From Lacinutrix sp. Bg11-31 (lineage in GTDB: Bacteria > Bacteroidota > Bacteroidia > Flavobacteriales > Flavobacteriaceae), in assembly GCF_002831665.1 (NCBI RefSeq), contig NZ_CP025118.1, positions 744,001 through 808,000 of the forward strand: a stretch of 64,000 nt of DNA, given 5' to 3'. Both the position numbers and the translations under genes were made by a program. Each line of letters begins with the position of its first letter. Position 1 is the stretch's first letter. Positions 61,861 to 64,000 of the stretch are shown piece by piece. The notes under the pieces were generated by a model, which worked only from the letters and a program-made list of their open reading frames with translations, did not search any database and was not told the DNA's origin.

Positions 61861-62016
61861 GAATTTATGGGATGATAAATAAATTATTACACACTTATTT
61901 TATAGTTTTATGCTGAAAAATATTAGATATGAATTATGCCTCAATAAAAAATGTTTCAAATTGAAATATATAATAACAAATTCCATCTGAAAATTATAAA
62001 TAATAAAAGAATACAA

Positions 62017-63036
62017 ATGAAAATTGATTTAAGAAGCGATACTGTTACAAAACCATCTAAAGGCATGCTAAATGCAATGATGAACGCAAAAGTTGGAGAT
62101 GATGTATATAAGGAAGATGAAACCGTTAATGAACTTGAAGCTAGAGTTGCTAAACTATTTGGGAAATCTCATGCTATGTTCTTTCCTAGCGGAACCATGG
62201 CAAACCAAACAGCAATAAAACTACATACCAATCCTGGAGATCAAGTAATTTGCGATAAATATGCACATATATATAATTACGAAGGAGGAGGAGCGTCCTT
62301 TAATAGTGGAGTGTCTTGTAAACTTCTAGATGGAGAAAGAGGCATGTTTACTGCACAACAAGTTGAAGAGGCTATAAATCCACCAGATTTTTACCATAGC
62401 CCATTAACAACATTAGTAGAAATAGAGAATACAACTAATAAAGGAGGAGGAGCGTGTTGGGATTTTAATGAATTAAAAAAAATTAAAAAAGTATGCACTG
62501 CTAATAACTTAGGATTTCATTTAGATGGAGCAAGACTCTGGAATGCTCTAGTTGTAAAGGAAGAAACAGCTAAAGACTATGGTGAATTATTCGATACTAT
62601 TTCTGTTTGTTTTAGTAAAGGATTAGGTTGCCCAATTGGGTCCATATTAATAGGAGACGAATATTTAATGAAAAACGCCATAAGAATTAGAAAAATTCTT
62701 GGTGGAGGTATGCGACAAGTTGGTTTTTTAGCAGCTGCTGCATTGTATGCTTTAGAACACAATATGGAAGCTTTAATAGAAGACCATAAAAAAGCAAAAG
62801 AAATAGCGTCTGTTTTAAAAAAAGCATCTTATGTAGATAAGGTTGAGACAGTAGAAACCAATATTGTAATATTTACATTAAATAATGAATTTGGAGAAGA
62901 AGTGTTTTTACAGTTGCTAAAAAATAAGAATATACATATAAGTAACATGGGACAAGGTAAACTAAGAATTGTTACGCATTTAGACTATACAAATAAAATG
63001 CATAAAGTTTTTTTAAATGAATTAATAGGGTTGTAA
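62017..63036 (+). CDS. ltaE: Low-specificity L-threonine aldolase
   Basis: A PLP enzyme of 339 residues splitting threonine to glycine and acetaldehyde. The N-terminus MKIDLRSDTVTKPSKGMLNA is diagnostic. Further motifs are FGKSHAMFFPSGTMANQTAI, LHLDGARLWNA-type FHLDGARLWNAL and the PLP Lys near residue 200 in CFSKGLGCPIGS. I use ATG at 62017; the longer frame from 61951 has 22 extra non-conserved residues. It is divergent from prfB. Confidence 0.95.
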   Translation: MKIDLRSDTVTKPSKGMLNAMMNAKVGDDVYKEDETVNELEARVAKLFGKSHAMFFPSGTMANQTAIKLHTNPGDQVICDKYAHIYNYEGGGASFNSGVSCKLLDGERGMFTAQQVEEAINPPDFYHSPLTTLVEIENTTNKGGGACWDFNELKKIKKVCTANNLGFHLDGARLWNALVVKEETAKDYGELFDTISVCFSKGLGCPIGSILIGDEYLMKNAIRIRKILGGGMRQVGFLAAAALYALEHNMEALIEDHKKAKEIASVLKKASYVDKVETVETNIVIFTLNNEFGEEVFLQLLKNKNIHISNMGQGKLRIVTHLDYTNKMHKVFLNELIGL

Positions 63037-63259
63037 ATTGAAAAAAGGCATTAACGTAAACCATTGATTATTAGAGTTGAAAAACGTTAACTAAATGTTA
63101 AACGGAGTTTTTCAACACTTCATCGAATTGTTATAGAAATATAATAATTATTTGAATTAATAATTTGTTTGCAATTATTTTTACCCGAAATTAGAGAAAG
63201 GCTGAATACTTATTTAGCCTATTTAACATTAAAAATAACCATTTAAAATTATTAAAAAA

Positions 63260-64000
63260 ATGAAAAAAGCATTACTAACAATCTTATCTTTTGTTATCTG
63301 TACAGTGGCAATCGCACAAGATTTACCTACAAATCCTGAACCAGGAAAATGTTACGTACGTTGTGTAACACCAGATGTATGGGTAAATCAAGATGTGACT
63401 ATTCAAGTTGCACCAGCTTACAAAAAATTAAAAGTAGTACCTGCACAGTACAGAACAGAGAACGAAGAAGTTGTTGTTCAGTCTGCTGGTCAAGAATTAT
63501 CAGTTGTGCCTGCACAGTACGAAACACAAACTTTCGAGGTTACTGTTCAAGGACCTGCTCAAAGACTTGAGAAAGTAGCTGGATCTACAGATTCTACTAC
63601 TGAGGAAATGATTATCCAACCAGGATATCAAGAATTAGCAGTAGTACCTGCACAGTACGAAACTCAATCTTTTGATGTTACTACATCTGAAGGAGGACAA
63701 ACTTTATCTGTTGTACCTGCAAAACTAGGAACAGAAATGTTTGAAGTTGTTGTTACTGAGGCTAGTCAGCGTTTAGAAGTTGTGCCTGCTCAATACGAGA
63801 CAAGAACAGAAACTGTTATTGTACAACAAGCTTACCAAAAACTACAAACAGTACCTGCTCAATACGAGACAAGAACAGAAACTGTAGTTGTTACTGCTGC
63901 TGGTCAGCGTATGGAAGTTATACCTGCAAAATGGGGAACTGAAAGTGTAGAGATTGTTGTTCAACCAGCATCTTCTAGATTAGAAATTATTCCTGCTCAA
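63260..64000 (+). CDS. Exported repeat protein, 5' part (runs off the window), probable OmpA-family outer-membrane protein
   Basis: From ATG at 63260 the frame stays open to the window end (247 codons). A signal peptide (MKKALLTILSFVICTVAIAQ) is followed by EPGKCYVRCVTPDVW, then at least eight degenerate repeats built on VVPAQYET, for example LSVVPAQYETQTFEVTV, LAVVPAQYETQSFDVT, LEVVPAQYETRTETVIV. Proteins of this pattern in Bacteroidota usually end in an OmpA peptidoglycan-binding domain, which would lie beyond the window. The 222-base gap before it shows no other gene. Confidence 0.8.
   Translation, partial: MKKALLTILSFVICTVAIAQDLPTNPEPGKCYVRCVTPDVWVNQDVTIQVAPAYKKLKVVPAQYRTENEEVVVQSAGQELSVVPAQYETQTFEVTVQGPAQRLEKVAGSTDSTTEEMIIQPGYQELAVVPAQYETQSFDVTTSEGGQTLSVVPAKLGTEMFEVVVTEASQRLEVVPAQYETRTETVIVQQAYQKLQTVPAQYETRTETVVVTAAGQRMEVIPAKWGTESVEIVVQPASSRLEIIPAQ

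Noticed and set aside
63349..63570. 73-codon plus-strand frame rich in Cys and Ser
   Set aside because: Frame-shifted shadow of the VPAQYET repeat protein.
1..64000. tRNA or rRNA genes
   Set aside because: No T-arm-like GGTTCRANNCC with CCA-proximal stems or rRNA-like conserved blocks were noticed by eye; a covariance-model scan would be needed to exclude a tRNA.

Overview
The window looks like part of the chromosome of a member of the Bacteroidota, most likely a Flavobacteriaceae species. The reasons are the strongly A+T-rich sequence, promoter-like boxes of the Bacteroidota type (TTG about 17-20 bases before TAnnTTTG), few clear Shine-Dalgarno sites, two secreted proteins ending in type IX secretion sorting domains, a small membrane protein of the CAL67264 family, SusC/TonB-type outer-membrane architectures and a clustered menaquinone pathway. 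I saw no rRNA or tRNA genes, no CRISPR array, and no intact transposase or integrase.

Layout. 0-2.8 kb: the end of an unknown gene, two paralogous 7-TM proteins plus a stub of a third copy, and a NarL-type histidine kinase. 2.8-9.7 kb (minus strand): aldehyde dehydrogenase, RluA-type pseudouridine synthase, a four-helix-bundle gene in an inverted-repeat cassette, panB, an SH3 protein, sdaA and a lipoprotein. 9.8-13.7 kb: dnaK, a PepSY-like secreted protein and a nitronate monooxygenase-like enzyme. 13.8-15.5 kb: an accessory patch with a decayed Crp/Fnr gene, two copies of a hairpin-forming repeat, and a DUF1275 gene that appears inserted into the second repeat. 15.5-27.7 kb: the menaquinone cluster (menI-like, menF, menD, menB, menA, menC, menE) with other genes interspersed. 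27.7-31.7 kb: a T9SS-exported CxxCH protein flanked by 73-bp direct repeats, a degenerate VWA protein, and a fusion of SusC-type N-terminal domains to a YfbK-like VWA.

31.7-37.9 kb: acyl-CoA carboxylase beta subunit, FMN reductase plus MarR regulator, CAL67264 protein, ettA and a metallo-hydrolase lipoprotein. 38.1-47.8 kb: seven same-strand genes (coiled-coil protein, unknown protein, AAA+ ATPase, NudK-like Nudix hydrolase, unknown protein, and two membrane proteins). This is the best candidate for an undescribed system. Five of its six gaps carry dispersed repeats, one of them a dead GIY-YIG nuclease gene between perfect 28-bp inverted repeats. 47.8-54.1 kb: a beta-propeller T9SS protein, a multiply disrupted pseudogene, a GNAT enzyme, and hutG and hutI with a transglutaminase-like gene overlapping hutI. 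54.3-64 kb: a Crp/Fnr regulator, fumC, small membrane proteins, a TonB-dependent receptor, an ArsC-like protein, prfB with its programmed +1 frameshift, threonine aldolase, and the start of a protein rich in VPAQYET-type repeats.

Functionally, most of the window is core metabolism and housekeeping: menaquinone and pantothenate synthesis, serine, threonine and histidine catabolism, the TCA cycle, translation control and protein folding. The unusual content lies in the repeat-bounded insertions and the 38-48 kb locus.
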